Assembly: GCF_006265175.1 (NCBI RefSeq)
Contig: NZ_VDCQ01000008.1
Coordinates: forward strand, 1 to 64,000
Origin: Paenibacillus hemerocallicola
GTDB taxonomy: Bacteria; Bacillota; Bacilli; Paenibacillales; NBRC-103111
DNA: 64,000 bases
Reading direction: 5' to 3'
The translations under genes and the position numbers were made by a program. Of this stretch, positions 36,178 through 44,702 are shown one piece after another. The stretch's first letter is position 1; each line of letters starts with the position of its first letter. Under the pieces are notes generated by a model. It made no database searches and was not told the DNA's origin. It saw only the letters and a program-made list of their open reading frames with translations.

Positions 36178-36991
36178 ACGGCTCGCCTCCCCCGTTTTCC
36201 TTTTGCAGCAGCTTGACTTCCGCTTCCGCGAGCTGCGTATAATTCGGCACGAGCGCATGCGTGTCGTCCGCCTCCGCGCCGCTTCCGATACGACGCCAAG
36301 CGAGCTCGGCAATTTCGGCAGCGCTGATCCCGCTGTCCCGAATATCCGTCGCCGCCGTTCCGCGGCCGCTTTCGCTCCATGCCAGTATCGTCTCGCGGAA
36401 TCCCGCCGTCTCGCCGCCGAACAAGATACCCTCAGGTCCGGCGCCTTGTTCCCGGCTGCGGGCCAGAAGCTCGCCGAGCGGTTCGAGCCAATTCTCCACG
36501 ACGCGTATTCCGTCTTCCGCCACTCTTTGCCAACCGTTCGGTCCGGAGGCGAATACGGCGCAAAAGGCTTGCTTGCGGCGGGCGTCCAGGAGCGGAACGT
36601 ACCAGCGCGGCGCATTTGACGAAGGATGCTCCCGTTCCAATGTATGTGCATCCCCGAGCGCCAATGCTTCCAATCCGGACACCCCTATGACCGGAATGCC
36701 GAGCGACCACGCGAACGTCTTCGCAACCGTTACGCCGATCCGCACTCCGGTATACGAGCCCGGTCCCGTCCCGACGGCGACGGCGTCCAAATCGGAAGGC
36801 AGCGCTCCGGCATCCTTCAGCATGTCGTCGATTTCCGGCAACAGCTTGATCGAATGATTGCGCTCCGCCTGCGAGCTGCGTTCGGAGACGATCTTGCCGT
36901 CCACGGATAACGCCACCGTCAGCACGCTTGTCGACGTATCGATGGCAAGAAGCTTGCCGATTCGTTCATTCCTTTGTCCATTCCTCAACAT
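36164..36991 (-). CDS. tsaB: tRNA threonylcarbamoyladenosine biosynthesis protein TsaB
   Basis: A 275-residue TsaB (YeaZ/YdiC) with KLLAIDTSTSVLTVALS at the start, ERNHSIKLLPEIDDML, AVAVGTGPGSYTGVRIGVTVAK (about residues 72-93) and VIGVSGLEALA. It scaffolds the TsaB-TsaD-TsaE complex. The ATG at 36991 overlaps the tsaE stop by a few bases, with AAGGAG in the end of tsaE. The C-terminal half is divergent, as is normal in this family. Confidence 0.96.
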   Translation of the reverse strand: MLRNGQRNERIGKLLAIDTSTSVLTVALSVDGKIVSERSSQAERNHSIKLLPEIDDMLKDAGALPSDLDAVAVGTGPGSYTGVRIGVTVAKTFAWSLGIPVIGVSGLEALALGDAHTLEREHPSSNAPRWYVPLLDARRKQAFCAVFASGPNGWQRVAEDGIRVVENWLEPLGELLARSREQGAGPEGILFGGETAGFRETILAWSESGRGTAATDIRDSGISAAEIAELAWRRIGSGAEADDTHALVPNYTQLAEAEVKLLQKENGGGEPFGAS

Positions 36992-37482
36992 ATCGTTCCG
37001 TTCTCCTTCAACTGCCTGCACCATTCCGCATAACGTTCGCCATGCGGCGTCAGTTCGATTTCCCGCTCCCGCTCACCGGCGTGCCGAATCCGGACGGCAA
37101 GATGGTCCGGCGGCAGCAATCCGCGGATTAACTCCGCCCACTCCACCAGCGTGACTCCGGCACCGTAAAAATAATCGTCGAGTCCGAGTTCCTCGGCCTC
37201 GTTCTCCGAAATCCGGTATACGTCCATATGGTAAAAAGGAAGACGGTCTCCCTCGTATTCCTTGATGATCGTAAACGTCGGACTGTTCACGACGCCCTTC
37301 ACTCCCAGCGCGCGAGCTACCGACTGCGAAAATCGGGTCTTGCCGGCTCCCAGGTCGCCGTCCAGAGCCAGCACCGTACCCGCACCCATCTTGGCGGCCA
37401 GCGCTTCGGCCAGACGGGCCGTTTGCTCTTCGCCGCTCGAGGCGAAAGTATACGTTTCCGTAGCCGTCTCCCCCTTTCTCAC
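36985..37482 (-). CDS. tsaE: tRNA threonylcarbamoyladenosine biosynthesis ATPase TsaE
   Basis: A 165-residue TsaE with Walker A GDLGAGKT (residues 42-49), VVNSPTFTIIKEY, FYHMDVYRI and VTLVEWAE. It is the ATPase that drives the t6A complex. The start is a GTG that overlaps the thiL stop as GTGA; no other in-frame start gives a full protein. The last codons carry the ribosome site of tsaB. Confidence 0.96.
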   Translation of the reverse strand: MRKGETATETYTFASSGEEQTARLAEALAAKMGAGTVLALDGDLGAGKTRFSQSVARALGVKGVVNSPTFTIIKEYEGDRLPFYHMDVYRISENEAEELGLDDYFYGAGVTLVEWAELIRGLLPPDHLAVRIRHAGEREREIELTPHGERYAEWCRQLKENGTIC

Positions 37483-38540
37483 GCAAAATGATTATAGCCT
37501 CTCTTGCCGACCGGCACTCCCGCATCCGCGCCGGCTCGTACGAGCGTTACGCCAACCTTGCCGTCGGCGCTCCCCGTCACTGCGGAATCGACTTCCCCTA
37601 CGAACCAAATCCGTTTGCCCGCCCGTTCGAACGTGCTCGCCAGCTCGGCTGCATACTCTTGCCGCACCGTGCCGACAAGCTCGTAGTCTTCGCCGCCGTA
37701 CAGCGCCCAATCCAGCGGATCATGCGCAGAAGCCGCGGCATAATCGCGGAGCTCGTCGGACACCGGTATGCGGTCGCCGTACAAAGTCACCTGCACGCCC
37801 GAAGCTTCGGCAATTTCCCACGCTTCGCTCGCCAAGCCGTCGCTAATATCGTTCAATGCGCCGCACATGCCGGGCTTCGCCCTGGCAAGCAGACGGCCTG
37901 CGTCGATTCTCGGCTCCGGGAGCCGGTGAGCCCGCGCCAGCGGCCGGATCCGTTCCGGCAGCTCCTCAAGCGGCCCCGCCAGCCCGCCTCTTTCCAGCAA
38001 AAAGCGAAGCCCGGCCGCCGAGCCGCCCAACGGACCGGTGATGAACACCGCATCTCCGGCTTTTGCCGCCGAACGGAGCAATGACCCGCCGGCCCCGGCT
38101 TCGCCAATAACCGTGACGGTCACGGTCAAGCCTGACGGCGATGATGCAGTATCCCCTCCGACTATGGAGGTTCCGTATCGCTCCGCGCATGCGTATAGAC
38201 CGTCGTACAGCTCCCGCAGCCGCTCCGGCGAAGACGAGCGCGGAGCGGCCAGCGCGACGAGCGCCCACCTCGGCTCCGCTCCCATGGCGGCAATATCGCT
38301 CAAGCTCGATGCCATCGCTTTATAGCCGATATCCTCATAAGTCATCGTCTCCGGCTTGAAATGCACGGACTCGACCATCGTGTCGCACGAGACGACCAAT
38401 TCTTTCCCGCCGGTCGGCCGCAATACGGCCGCGTCGTCGCCGATGCCGACCGACACGCCGGATTCCGGGTGATCGGACACAACGGTCGAGCGAGACCGGT
38501 TAAGCATCCGGATCAAAGCAAACTCGTCCATGCCAGCCAC
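37479..38540 (-). CDS. thiL: Thiamine-monophosphate kinase ThiL
   Basis: A 353-residue ThiL: GIGDDAAVLRP (about residue 32), VVSCDTMVESVHF, DIGYKAMASSLSDIAAMGA, IVGGDTASS, and a late GALNDISDGLASE (about residue 218) and WALYGGEDYELV. It phosphorylates thiamine monophosphate to the diphosphate. The start is a GTG with GGGAGG six bases upstream, better spaced than the ATG three codons on. It heads the thiL-tsaE-tsaB-rimI-tsaD operon, all of whose junctions overlap or nearly do. Confidence 0.96.
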   Translation of the reverse strand: MAGMDEFALIRMLNRSRSTVVSDHPESGVSVGIGDDAAVLRPTGGKELVVSCDTMVESVHFKPETMTYEDIGYKAMASSLSDIAAMGAEPRWALVALAAPRSSSPERLRELYDGLYACAERYGTSIVGGDTASSPSGLTVTVTVIGEAGAGGSLLRSAAKAGDAVFITGPLGGSAAGLRFLLERGGLAGPLEELPERIRPLARAHRLPEPRIDAGRLLARAKPGMCGALNDISDGLASEAWEIAEASGVQVTLYGDRIPVSDELRDYAAASAHDPLDWALYGGEDYELVGTVRQEYAAELASTFERAGKRIWFVGEVDSAVTGSADGKVGVTLVRAGADAGVPVGKRGYNHFA

Positions 38541-38568
38541 AAGACGCCTCCCGTTTCAACTTGTACCT

Positions 38569-38597
38569 ATTATATCGGTACGACCGGAGCGCCGCAA
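38569..38597 (-). promoter_or_regulatory. Promoter of the thiL-tsaD operon
   Basis: On the minus strand TTGCGG (38592-38597) and a perfect TATAAT (38569-38574) are 17 bases apart, about 29 bases upstream of the GTG start of thiL. No TPP riboswitch is visible in the short leader. Confidence 0.65.
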
Positions 38598-38811
38598 CAA
38601 CGCGAAGAGCGCGCCTTTTGCCGCATGGGCGCGATTTTTCGACATAACCCGCCGCATGCTCGAAACACGGCGCGATTTTACCGATGCCTGACGTCCCATA
38701 TTGCGCTACAATAGAAGCATGGAGCAAAGAAACGAATCGACAGCTTTTTCGTATCTATTATAGAAGCAATAAACGGACCAAGCCTATACGCGAATTCGGA
38801 GGTGTTTCGAC

Positions 38812-39315
38812 ATGATGCGACGTTCCCCTCGACCTGCATACAAGCCCGGTTTCCGGTCTCTCCGCACGTTTCCCCGCCGGCTCGCGCTGTCGATCGCCCT
38901 GGCGACGACACTGATCGGCGCGAGCCCGTCTGCCGCGCAGGCCGGCGTAATGGACAAGGTGAAGCAGTGGTTCGAGCTGCCGGACCAAGTGGACAGCTTG
39001 CGGGAGCAATACGATACGACCAAGCAGCAGCTGAAGGATGCCACGAAGCAGTTCGACGAGGCGGCGCGACAATCCCGGGAGACGATCGAGCAGTACCGTC
39101 AGGCCGAGCAGCGTCTGCGCGAAGAAAACGAGCGGCTCGCCAAACAAAACGAGCAGCTGGCGCAAGCGGTAAACGGACTGCAGGATGCGGAGAGCGCGAG
39201 AAACGACCGGTCCCGGCGCACATGGATGCTCATCTGGACGGCGGCAGGCCTCGTCGGATTGTATTTCTTGTCGTCCCGGCTGTTCCGGCTGCTGCTGCGC
39301 AGCAAACATTCCTGA
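38812..39315 (+). CDS. Small coiled-coil membrane protein, unknown role
   Basis: A 167-residue protein. A basic N-terminus is followed by a signal-like hydrophobic segment (about residues 24-44, LALSIALATTLIGAS), a long charged coiled coil (about residues 55-130, rich in Gln, Glu and Lys), and a C-terminal membrane helix (WMLIWTAAGLVGLYFLSS) with basic residues after it. GGAGGTG lies 7 bases before the ATG. It precedes an AIM24-like gene by 16 bases. I do not recognise a family beyond this. The architecture suggests a membrane-tethered scaffold. Confidence 0.75.
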   Translation: MMRRSPRPAYKPGFRSLRTFPRRLALSIALATTLIGASPSAAQAGVMDKVKQWFELPDQVDSLREQYDTTKQQLKDATKQFDEAARQSRETIEQYRQAEQRLREENERLAKQNEQLAQAVNGLQDAESARNDRSRRTWMLIWTAAGLVGLYFLSSRLFRLLLRSKHS

Positions 39316-39331
39316 TGAAAGGTGGAGGCTC

Positions 39332-40039
39332 ATGGAAATCCGTTCCGACACGGCAGCGGGCGGCATTCATCAACAATCGTACGCCGAGCTTCTGCTGGAG
39401 CGGGAAGACACCGTACACGTGCTGCATCCGGGTCAAATCGTCGCCTTCCAGGGAGAATCGGCCCGCCGCGAGGACAAGCTGATGAATTTGCAAGGCATGT
39501 ACCGCAAGAAGAAGCTCATCCGCTCCAGACTGACCGGGCCGTCCCGCCTGCTGCTGGCGCTGCCCGGCGGCTATTCGCTGCACTGCCTGTCGCTGGCGGG
39601 AAACGAGGATTTGTTGTTCGAATTCCGCCATTTGCTCTTCTATACGGAAGGCATCGAGATGAAGAGCGTCATGCAAAGCTTCAAAAACATGATCGCCACC
39701 AAAGACGTCATGCGCATGAAATTTTCCGGAACCGGCACGATCGGCATCATTTCCGCCGGCCCGATTCGCGAATGGAAGCTCGATCCCGCCCAAGCTTCGT
39801 ATATCGATACCCGCTCGCTGATCGCCTATCCGCAAAGCTCGTCCATCGAGCTAAGCGTATACGGCAACCATTTGGCGAGCCAGCATATGAGCTTTCAATG
39901 GAAAATGACGGGCACGGGCAGCGCGCTGCTGCAAGTCGGACGGCCGGACGCCCGGCTGGAGCAGTTCGTCAGCCAGGACAGTCTGGCCAAGCGGCTGCTG
40001 AGGGAAATCGTACCGTTCGGCGGAGTCTGGTTTAAATGA
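39332..40039 (+). CDS. AIM24 family protein
   Basis: A 235-residue beta-rich protein of the AIM24/TerD-like fold group. It has VHVLHPGQIVAFQGESARREDK near residue 30 and a GTGTIGIISAGPIREWKL segment (about residues 131-148), and a C-terminal IELSVYGNHLAS. The ATG has GGTGGAGG upstream. It is co-directional with the small coiled-coil membrane protein, probably one operon. Function in bacteria is not settled; the name comes from a mitochondrial relative. Confidence 0.78.
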   Translation: MEIRSDTAAGGIHQQSYAELLLEREDTVHVLHPGQIVAFQGESARREDKLMNLQGMYRKKKLIRSRLTGPSRLLLALPGGYSLHCLSLAGNEDLLFEFRHLLFYTEGIEMKSVMQSFKNMIATKDVMRMKFSGTGTIGIISAGPIREWKLDPAQASYIDTRSLIAYPQSSSIELSVYGNHLASQHMSFQWKMTGTGSALLQVGRPDARLEQFVSQDSLAKRLLREIVPFGGVWFK

Positions 40040-40042
40040 GAA

Positions 40043-40081
40043 AAAGCCTCGGAATCCCGCCCGGGAATTTCGAGGCTTTCG
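40043..40081. terminator. Bidirectional terminator between the AIM24 gene and sspH
   Basis: AAAGCCTCG pairs with CGAGGCTTT around an inner GAATCCCG/CGGGAATT. It lies between two convergent genes and can serve both. Confidence 0.75.
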
Positions 40082-40101
40082 TATTGGCAAAATGCCGCGG
40101 C

Positions 40102-40305
40102 TCAAGACTTTTGTTCGAATGCCGCTCCATGCTCCCGCAGCTCCGTGATCGGCACGTTTTTGGATACGCGGGGATCGTTCTCCGGATGAACGGTAGCGAC
40201 TCCGCTGTATTTGTCCACGCTGTCGATCCATACCGATTCGCCCTGCCACGTCACTTCAATTTTGTCGTTGGACAAAATGATATGCTGCGCGCGATCGTAG
40301 TCCAT
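40102..40305 (-). CDS. sspH: Small acid-soluble spore protein H family
   Basis: A 67-residue SspH-type protein: MDYDRAQHIILSNDKIEVTW, VWIDSVDKYSGVATVHPE and VPITELRE are in the normal order. SASP-H proteins are made in the forespore. The ATG has AAGGAG upstream. It marks the organism as a spore former. A short acidic gene precedes it by 19 bases on the same strand. Confidence 0.93.
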   Translation of the reverse strand: MDYDRAQHIILSNDKIEVTWQGESVWIDSVDKYSGVATVHPENDPRVSKNVPITELREHGAAFEQKS

Positions 40306-40324
40306 GCAACAACACTCCTTTTCC

Positions 40325-40495
40325 TTACAAATTCGATTCGTCGTCGCCCATCGTATCTACCGCCGTCTCTTCGATCAAGCCGTTATGCATCGTCACGTTT
40401 CCGCCGCCCAAGCCTTCGTTGATCATCCGGTCGATGTCCATGAAGTACTCGTCGCGTCCTTCCTTGTCGGAATCGTTCAGCAGCTGCCCGTCCAC
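40325..40495 (-). CDS. Small acidic protein encoded just before sspH
   Basis: A 56-codon gene starting with GTG at 40495, with GGGGGGAG just upstream, and ending with TAA at 40325. The product begins (V/M)DGQLLNDSDKEGRDEYF and continues with DIDRMINEGLGGGNVTMHNG. It ends IEETAVDTMGDDESNL. The composition is strongly acidic, with a clear GC-rich third-position bias. It is 19 bases from sspH, so both are probably made in the forespore. I know no characterised relative. Confidence 0.68.
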   Translation of the reverse strand: MDGQLLNDSDKEGRDEYFMDIDRMINEGLGGGNVTMHNGLIEETAVDTMGDDESNL

Positions 40496-40663
40496 GCTCT
40501 CCCCCCTCTCCTGCTTATTTCCCGATTAGAATGCCCTATTCGGTTGCGTGCATACGATATCCGGCGTTTATACGTCAATCGATGCGATTGCAGGTGTAGA
40601 ACCGTGTCTTTTGGAGAACACTGAGAAGTAAAGTAAAGTCAACCGCTAAGGGAGGAACCGGCG

Positions 40664-41512
40664 ATGCATACCGTATGGAAAGGCGCGATCAGCTTCGGGC
40701 TTGTGCATGTACCCGTCAAAATGTTCTCGGCCACGGAAGACAAAGACATCAGCATGAAATATATTCATAAAGCTTGCGGAACGCCGCTGTCGTACGTCCG
40801 GACTTGCCAGCATTGCGAGCAGGCCGTGGAGTGGGAGCAAATATCCCGGGGCTACGAATACGAGCCGGGCCGCTTCGTCTTGTTCGAGAAGGAAGAGCTG
40901 GACGCGCTGTCCGAGGCAAGCAAGGAAATCAAAATTTTGGATTTCGTCGACTTGAAGGAAATCGATCCGATCTATTTTCAAAAAACGTATTATCTCGCTC
41001 CCGGCGAAACCGGCTCGAACGCCTACAGCCTCCTGCTCGAGGCAATGCGCCAATCAGGCAAAATCGGCATAGCCAAAGTGTCGATCCGTTCCAAAAGCAG
41101 CATGGCGGCCATCCGCGTTATCGAGGACTGCATCGCGATGGAGACGATTTTCTACCCGGACGAAATCCGCTCCATCACCCAAGTGCCGAACTTGCCGGAA
41201 AATCCCGCCGTCAACGACAAGGAGCTGACGATGGCGAAGATGCTGATCGAACAGCTGTCGACGCCTTTCGAGCCGGGCAAGTACAAGGACGATTACCGCG
41301 ACAAGGTCATGAACATGATCCAACAAAAAGTGGCCGGAGAAGAAATCAGGGTAGCTCCGGAAGCGCCGAAGACGAATGTCATCGATTTGATGGCCGCCCT
41401 GCAGGCGAGTCTCGAGGCCGCCAAGCCTTCCAGCGTCCCGACCGAAGCGGCCGAACCGGCCGCGGCCCCGAAGCCCAAAGGCAGGAAAAAGGCGAAGGAA
41501 ACCGTTTCTTAG
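40664..41512 (+). CDS. ku: Ku protein (non-homologous end joining)
   Basis: A 282-residue bacterial Ku: MHTVWKGAISFGLVHVPVKM is the standard N-terminus, then HKACGTPLSYVRTCQHC, EQISRGYEYEPGRFVLFEKEE, LKEIDPIYFQKTYYLAP and a C-terminal KDDYRDKVMNMIQQK. A Pro/Ala/Lys-rich tail (about residues 255-282) binds DNA and recruits LigD. It threads onto double-strand ends. GGGAGG precedes the ATG. The ligase and polymerase parts of LigD are encoded about 4 kb downstream on the same strand, as separate genes. Confidence 0.97.
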   Translation: MHTVWKGAISFGLVHVPVKMFSATEDKDISMKYIHKACGTPLSYVRTCQHCEQAVEWEQISRGYEYEPGRFVLFEKEELDALSEASKEIKILDFVDLKEIDPIYFQKTYYLAPGETGSNAYSLLLEAMRQSGKIGIAKVSIRSKSSMAAIRVIEDCIAMETIFYPDEIRSITQVPNLPENPAVNDKELTMAKMLIEQLSTPFEPGKYKDDYRDKVMNMIQQKVAGEEIRVAPEAPKTNVIDLMAALQASLEAAKPSSVPTEAAEPAAAPKPKGRKKAKETVS

Positions 41513-41541
41513 CGTTTAGAACCGAATAAGTCGTTCGGACG

Positions 41542-41575
41542 AGCCGATGTGCCCTCAAGCATATTCGGCTTTTTT
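41542..41575 (+). terminator. Terminator after ku
   Basis: AGCCGA with inner TGTGC pairs with GCATAT and TCGGCT, then T6. It lies about 30 bases after the ku stop codon. Confidence 0.7.
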
Positions 41576-41696
41576 GATTCGCAGCCGTCCGAGAAGCGTG
41601 ACGCGGAAGCATGCGAATGCACATCCGATCGTTTATCCATATTTAACTATCTTTCCTCTATGTACGTTCCCCATTCCCATCCGTATGATTTGTATA

Positions 41697-41748
41697 TGTA
41701 AACCCTTTCAATTCGGTTTGCACAGACCACGATCGTGGCAGTTATACA
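41697..41748 (+). promoter_or_regulatory. Promoter region with cre-like site and operator palindrome
   Basis: TGTAAACCCTTTCA (41697-41710) fits the cre consensus except one central base. TTGCAC (41718-41723) and TTATAC (41742-41747), 18 bases apart, could be the promoter. Between them lies a perfect 12-base palindrome CCACGATCGTGG (41727-41738), where a repressor would block RNA polymerase. The lipoprotein gene starts about 100 bases downstream. Confidence 0.42.
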
Positions 41749-41847
41749 GAACTGGAGGGGGTGCGTATCACTTGAATCACAGCATTTCACTTCTTCGAAC
41801 GGGAAAGCGCTGCACCTTGTCTGAAAAAAAGTATGGGGGATGTTAAG

Positions 41848-43197
41848 ATGAATAACAAACAACGGATACGGCGGCCCCTTGCAACGCTGCTGCTTGCGTT
41901 GACGGTTTCCGCTTGCTCTGGCGGAAGCGATGGAAAAGGAGCTGACGACGGAGGAGGGGCCTCCTCCAAATTGCAGGACGTAACGAAAGCGCCTGTAGAG
42001 TTAACGTTCTTCACTTCTTACTCCACGCTTATGTCCGATCTAAGCCAGGAAGGCTTTATGAATGATTTCGGCCAATATATGCAAAAGAAATATCCGAATT
42101 TCTCCTTCAAGCCGATCTTCGGTTCGACGACAAAGGAAACGATCCAGACGATCGTAGCGTCCAAAACGCCGATCGATATTATCCAGATCTCGCCGGTTCA
42201 GACGTTTAACTTCGTGGACCTCGGATTAAGCTCCGACATCTCCGACCTTATTAAAAAATATAAGCTCGATTTAAGCCATGTCGAACCTAGCTCCCTGGAC
42301 TTGCTGACCAAGGCGGGAAACAATCAGCTGGTCGGCTTGCCTTATCAGATGAATTCGCTTGTCCTGTTCTACAATAAAGACTTGTTCGATAAATTCGGCG
42401 TGCCGTATCCGAAAGACAATATGACCTGGAACGAAACGGCAGACATCGTACGCCGTACTACCCGACAGGATGGCGGAGTACAGTATATCGGATTTGGCAA
42501 TCAGCAAGGCTGGGCGAATATTTTAAGAAGCAACCAGCTTTCGATTGAGCCGATTAACCTCGCGACGAATAAAGTCACTTACGAGAATGGAGATTGGAAA
42601 CGGTTGTTCGATCAGCTGCACCCGATTTTTCAAGTGCCGGGCAACGGAATCAACACGGAAGCCGTATCCATGAATCTATTTATTAAAGAACGAAGACTAT
42701 CCATGATTCTCAGCTATCCGGAGTATTACCAACGCTTTCCTTCCGATCTCAATTGGGACGTGGTAACGTCGCCGCAGCTCGCCGATCGTCCGGGGGTCAA
42801 CTTTGCCCCGGTTCCGATCGTGCTGGCTCCCGTGGCATACAGCCCGAAACGGGATGCCGCATTTCTGGCCATATCCGAGATGCTATCGGAGGAAGTGCAG
42901 TTGCTGCGCGCGAGAAAGTATGCGATTTCATCTGTTTTGACGGATAAAAAGTTCCGCGAACAGATGGGAGCCGAAGTGCCGGCTTTGCAAGGAAAGAACA
43001 GACAAGTGATGCAGCCGGTAAACATGGCCAAATCCATCACGTTTTCTCCGCTTACGAGCGATGCCATGAACGGAATAGGGACGGCTTTCAGCGATACGAT
43101 GTCGGGAAAGAAAGACGCCAATACCGCGCTTCGCGAGCAGGCGGAGGCGGCCAATAAGAAAATTGCCGAGAAATTGGAGGCCGAGGGCAAAAAATAA
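41848..43197 (+). CDS. Sugar-binding lipoprotein, ABC family 1 (orphan paralogue)
   Basis: A 449-residue binding protein with a lipobox VSAC (Cys23), VELTFFTSYSTLMSDLSQEG, and a central MNSLVLFYNKDLFDKFGVPYPKDNMTWNET block. The C-terminus SGKKDANTALREQAEAANKK matches the end of the lipoprotein at 32339-33682, so both come from one duplication. No permease genes are near. The ATG has GGGGGA upstream. It lies inside the NHEJ region, between ku and the ligase gene. An AraC-type regulator gene is convergent. Confidence 0.88.
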   Translation: MNNKQRIRRPLATLLLALTVSACSGGSDGKGADDGGGASSKLQDVTKAPVELTFFTSYSTLMSDLSQEGFMNDFGQYMQKKYPNFSFKPIFGSTTKETIQTIVASKTPIDIIQISPVQTFNFVDLGLSSDISDLIKKYKLDLSHVEPSSLDLLTKAGNNQLVGLPYQMNSLVLFYNKDLFDKFGVPYPKDNMTWNETADIVRRTTRQDGGVQYIGFGNQQGWANILRSNQLSIEPINLATNKVTYENGDWKRLFDQLHPIFQVPGNGINTEAVSMNLFIKERRLSMILSYPEYYQRFPSDLNWDVVTSPQLADRPGVNFAPVPIVLAPVAYSPKRDAAFLAISEMLSEEVQLLRARKYAISSVLTDKKFREQMGAEVPALQGKNRQVMQPVNMAKSITFSPLTSDAMNGIGTAFSDTMSGKKDANTALREQAEAANKKIAEKLEAEGKK

Positions 43198-43216
43198 CGG
43201 ACTTTTCGCTTTCCAT

Positions 43217-43260
43217 GAAAACAAGGCTGTTCCCGGCATACGGAGGACAGCCTTGTTTTT
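43217..43260 (+). terminator. Terminator after the second orphan lipoprotein
   Basis: AACAAGGCTG pairs with CAGCCTTGTT, followed by T runs, about 20 bases after the stop codon. Confidence 0.85.
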
Positions 43261-43327
43261 GACCGACAGCCTAGTCGCATACGGCCTGAAGATCTCTCGA
43301 TGAAGCGGGTACAACATACTTCCGTAG

Positions 43328-43463
43328 ATAAAGGAACTGTATTCCTCTATTGTCCCCATAAATGCTACACTCTTGAAGATAACGGAACAGACCTCCGTTA
43401 TCTCGAGCTTCTGGGGTGAAAATGATCGTGGACTGCGGAATAGCGGAACGGCTTTCCGTTATT
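43328..43463. repeat. Three intergenic palindromes of the GGAAC family
   Basis: Units at 43328-43350, 43378-43402 and 43439-43463 each read ATA(A/G)(C/A)GGAAC-N5 followed by a TCC(G/T)-containing arm, so each folds into a hairpin. They resemble the five units at 34217-34428. They lie between two convergent genes. The rest of 43261-43652 holds no gene that I can support. Confidence 0.65.
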
Positions 43464-43652
43464 TTCCGATCGTCATCGGTAACCCGGTCCATAGCATACG
43501 CCAGTTCCGCTATTTGCTGGAGCAGCAGTCCCGCAAGCCCTGAAAAGGCGAATAACCTTCACCGATCGATCAAGCTGGTACATGCGCTTCTGGACACTGT
43601 ACGGGAATGAATCCGTCGTAGATTTCTTGATTGACCCGGCGACCCCGTTACG

Positions 43653-44486
43653 CTAAGCATGGCGATATTCGCGCGGCGACATGCCAGTCTCCTTGGTAAA
43701 CAATCGCGTGAAGTAGAAGGAATCGGCAAAGCCGACCTCCTCCGCCACCTGCCGAATCGGCATCTCGCCCTCTCGCAACAGCTGCTTGGCCCGGTCGAGC
43801 CGCAGACGATGAATATATTGAATGGGCGTATAGCCGGTATGGCTCTTGAACAAGCTGGAAAAATAGGCGGGAGAAAGGGCAACCTCCTGCGCGACCGCAT
43901 TTCGGGACAACTCTTTCCGATAATGCGACTTCATATACGCAATCGCCTCGCGTACGGCTGCCGCACCCGCCGCCTCATCGGCAGCGCGCTTCCGACGTCC
44001 TCCTGCTGCGACCAGTCGCACGGTGCTCAGAAATTCGATACGTGCCTCCCATTCATTCCCGCCATCCTTGTCTTGCCAAATGCGATACAATCGTTCGAAC
44101 GCTTCGCGCGCATCCGGGCCTCCGATGTCGGGCAGCACTATTCCGAGCGGCAAAGGTCCGTTGGACTCCCTCCACTCGGCCGTGCACCCCTTCCAATGCA
44201 GCACGCCATACATGTAATGAACCGAGTAAAAGCAAACGGGCTCGCTCCATTTCGTCTTGATCAGCATTCGTTCTCCCGGCCACACCTGAAAAATCATCCC
44301 CGGCTTCAACTCCCACTGCCTCTCGCCCAGTCGCAAGCTCCCGCTGCCCGCATAAACGTATGCCAGAACATGCAGTCGGGTGGATTCTCTGAGACTTTGA
44401 CATTCAAATGTATGCCAGTAAGGGGCATCCCGTACTACGACGTCCAGCAGTTTCGGACTGAATCCGTTTAACAGGTCATAGTCCAC
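43653..44486 (-). CDS. AraC-family transcriptional regulator
   Basis: A 277-residue regulator with an N-terminal cupin sensor (GSLRLGERQWELKPGMIFQVWPG, about residues 48-72) and a C-terminal pair of helix-turn-helix motifs (about residues 180-275): LSRNAVAQEVALSPAYFSSLFKSHTGYTP and MPIRQVAEEVGFADSFYFTRLFTKETGMSP. The end matches the AraC signature. It probably controls sugar use, perhaps the convergent lipoprotein gene. The start is a GTG with AAAGGTGG upstream. Confidence 0.9.
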   Translation of the reverse strand: MDYDLLNGFSPKLLDVVVRDAPYWHTFECQSLRESTRLHVLAYVYAGSGSLRLGERQWELKPGMIFQVWPGERMLIKTKWSEPVCFYSVHYMYGVLHWKGCTAEWRESNGPLPLGIVLPDIGGPDAREAFERLYRIWQDKDGGNEWEARIEFLSTVRLVAAGGRRKRAADEAAGAAAVREAIAYMKSHYRKELSRNAVAQEVALSPAYFSSLFKSHTGYTPIQYIHRLRLDRAKQLLREGEMPIRQVAEEVGFADSFYFTRLFTKETGMSPREYRHA

Positions 44487-44702
44487 AGACCCGCCACCTT
44501 TCCTCGCTGTTTTACCGGAATATGTTTCTATCTGTATTGTAGGAGATCCGGATCGGAAAGGACATCGAAAAAAACGTGGTGTTTTCGTACAATCCTCTTA
44601 TTTTCCGCAAGTATTCCGTTTGACCTTGACTGCATCGCAATCCGTTTAATACGCTTGATCTGTTGCGGCTTCTCAAGCCGGGCTCGCAGCCAGGAGGTGT
44701 AT

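Noticed and set aside
38541-38600. TPP riboswitch ahead of thiL
   Set aside because: The leader from the predicted promoter is only about 30 bases, too short for a THI element, and no conserved TPP-core sequence is present.
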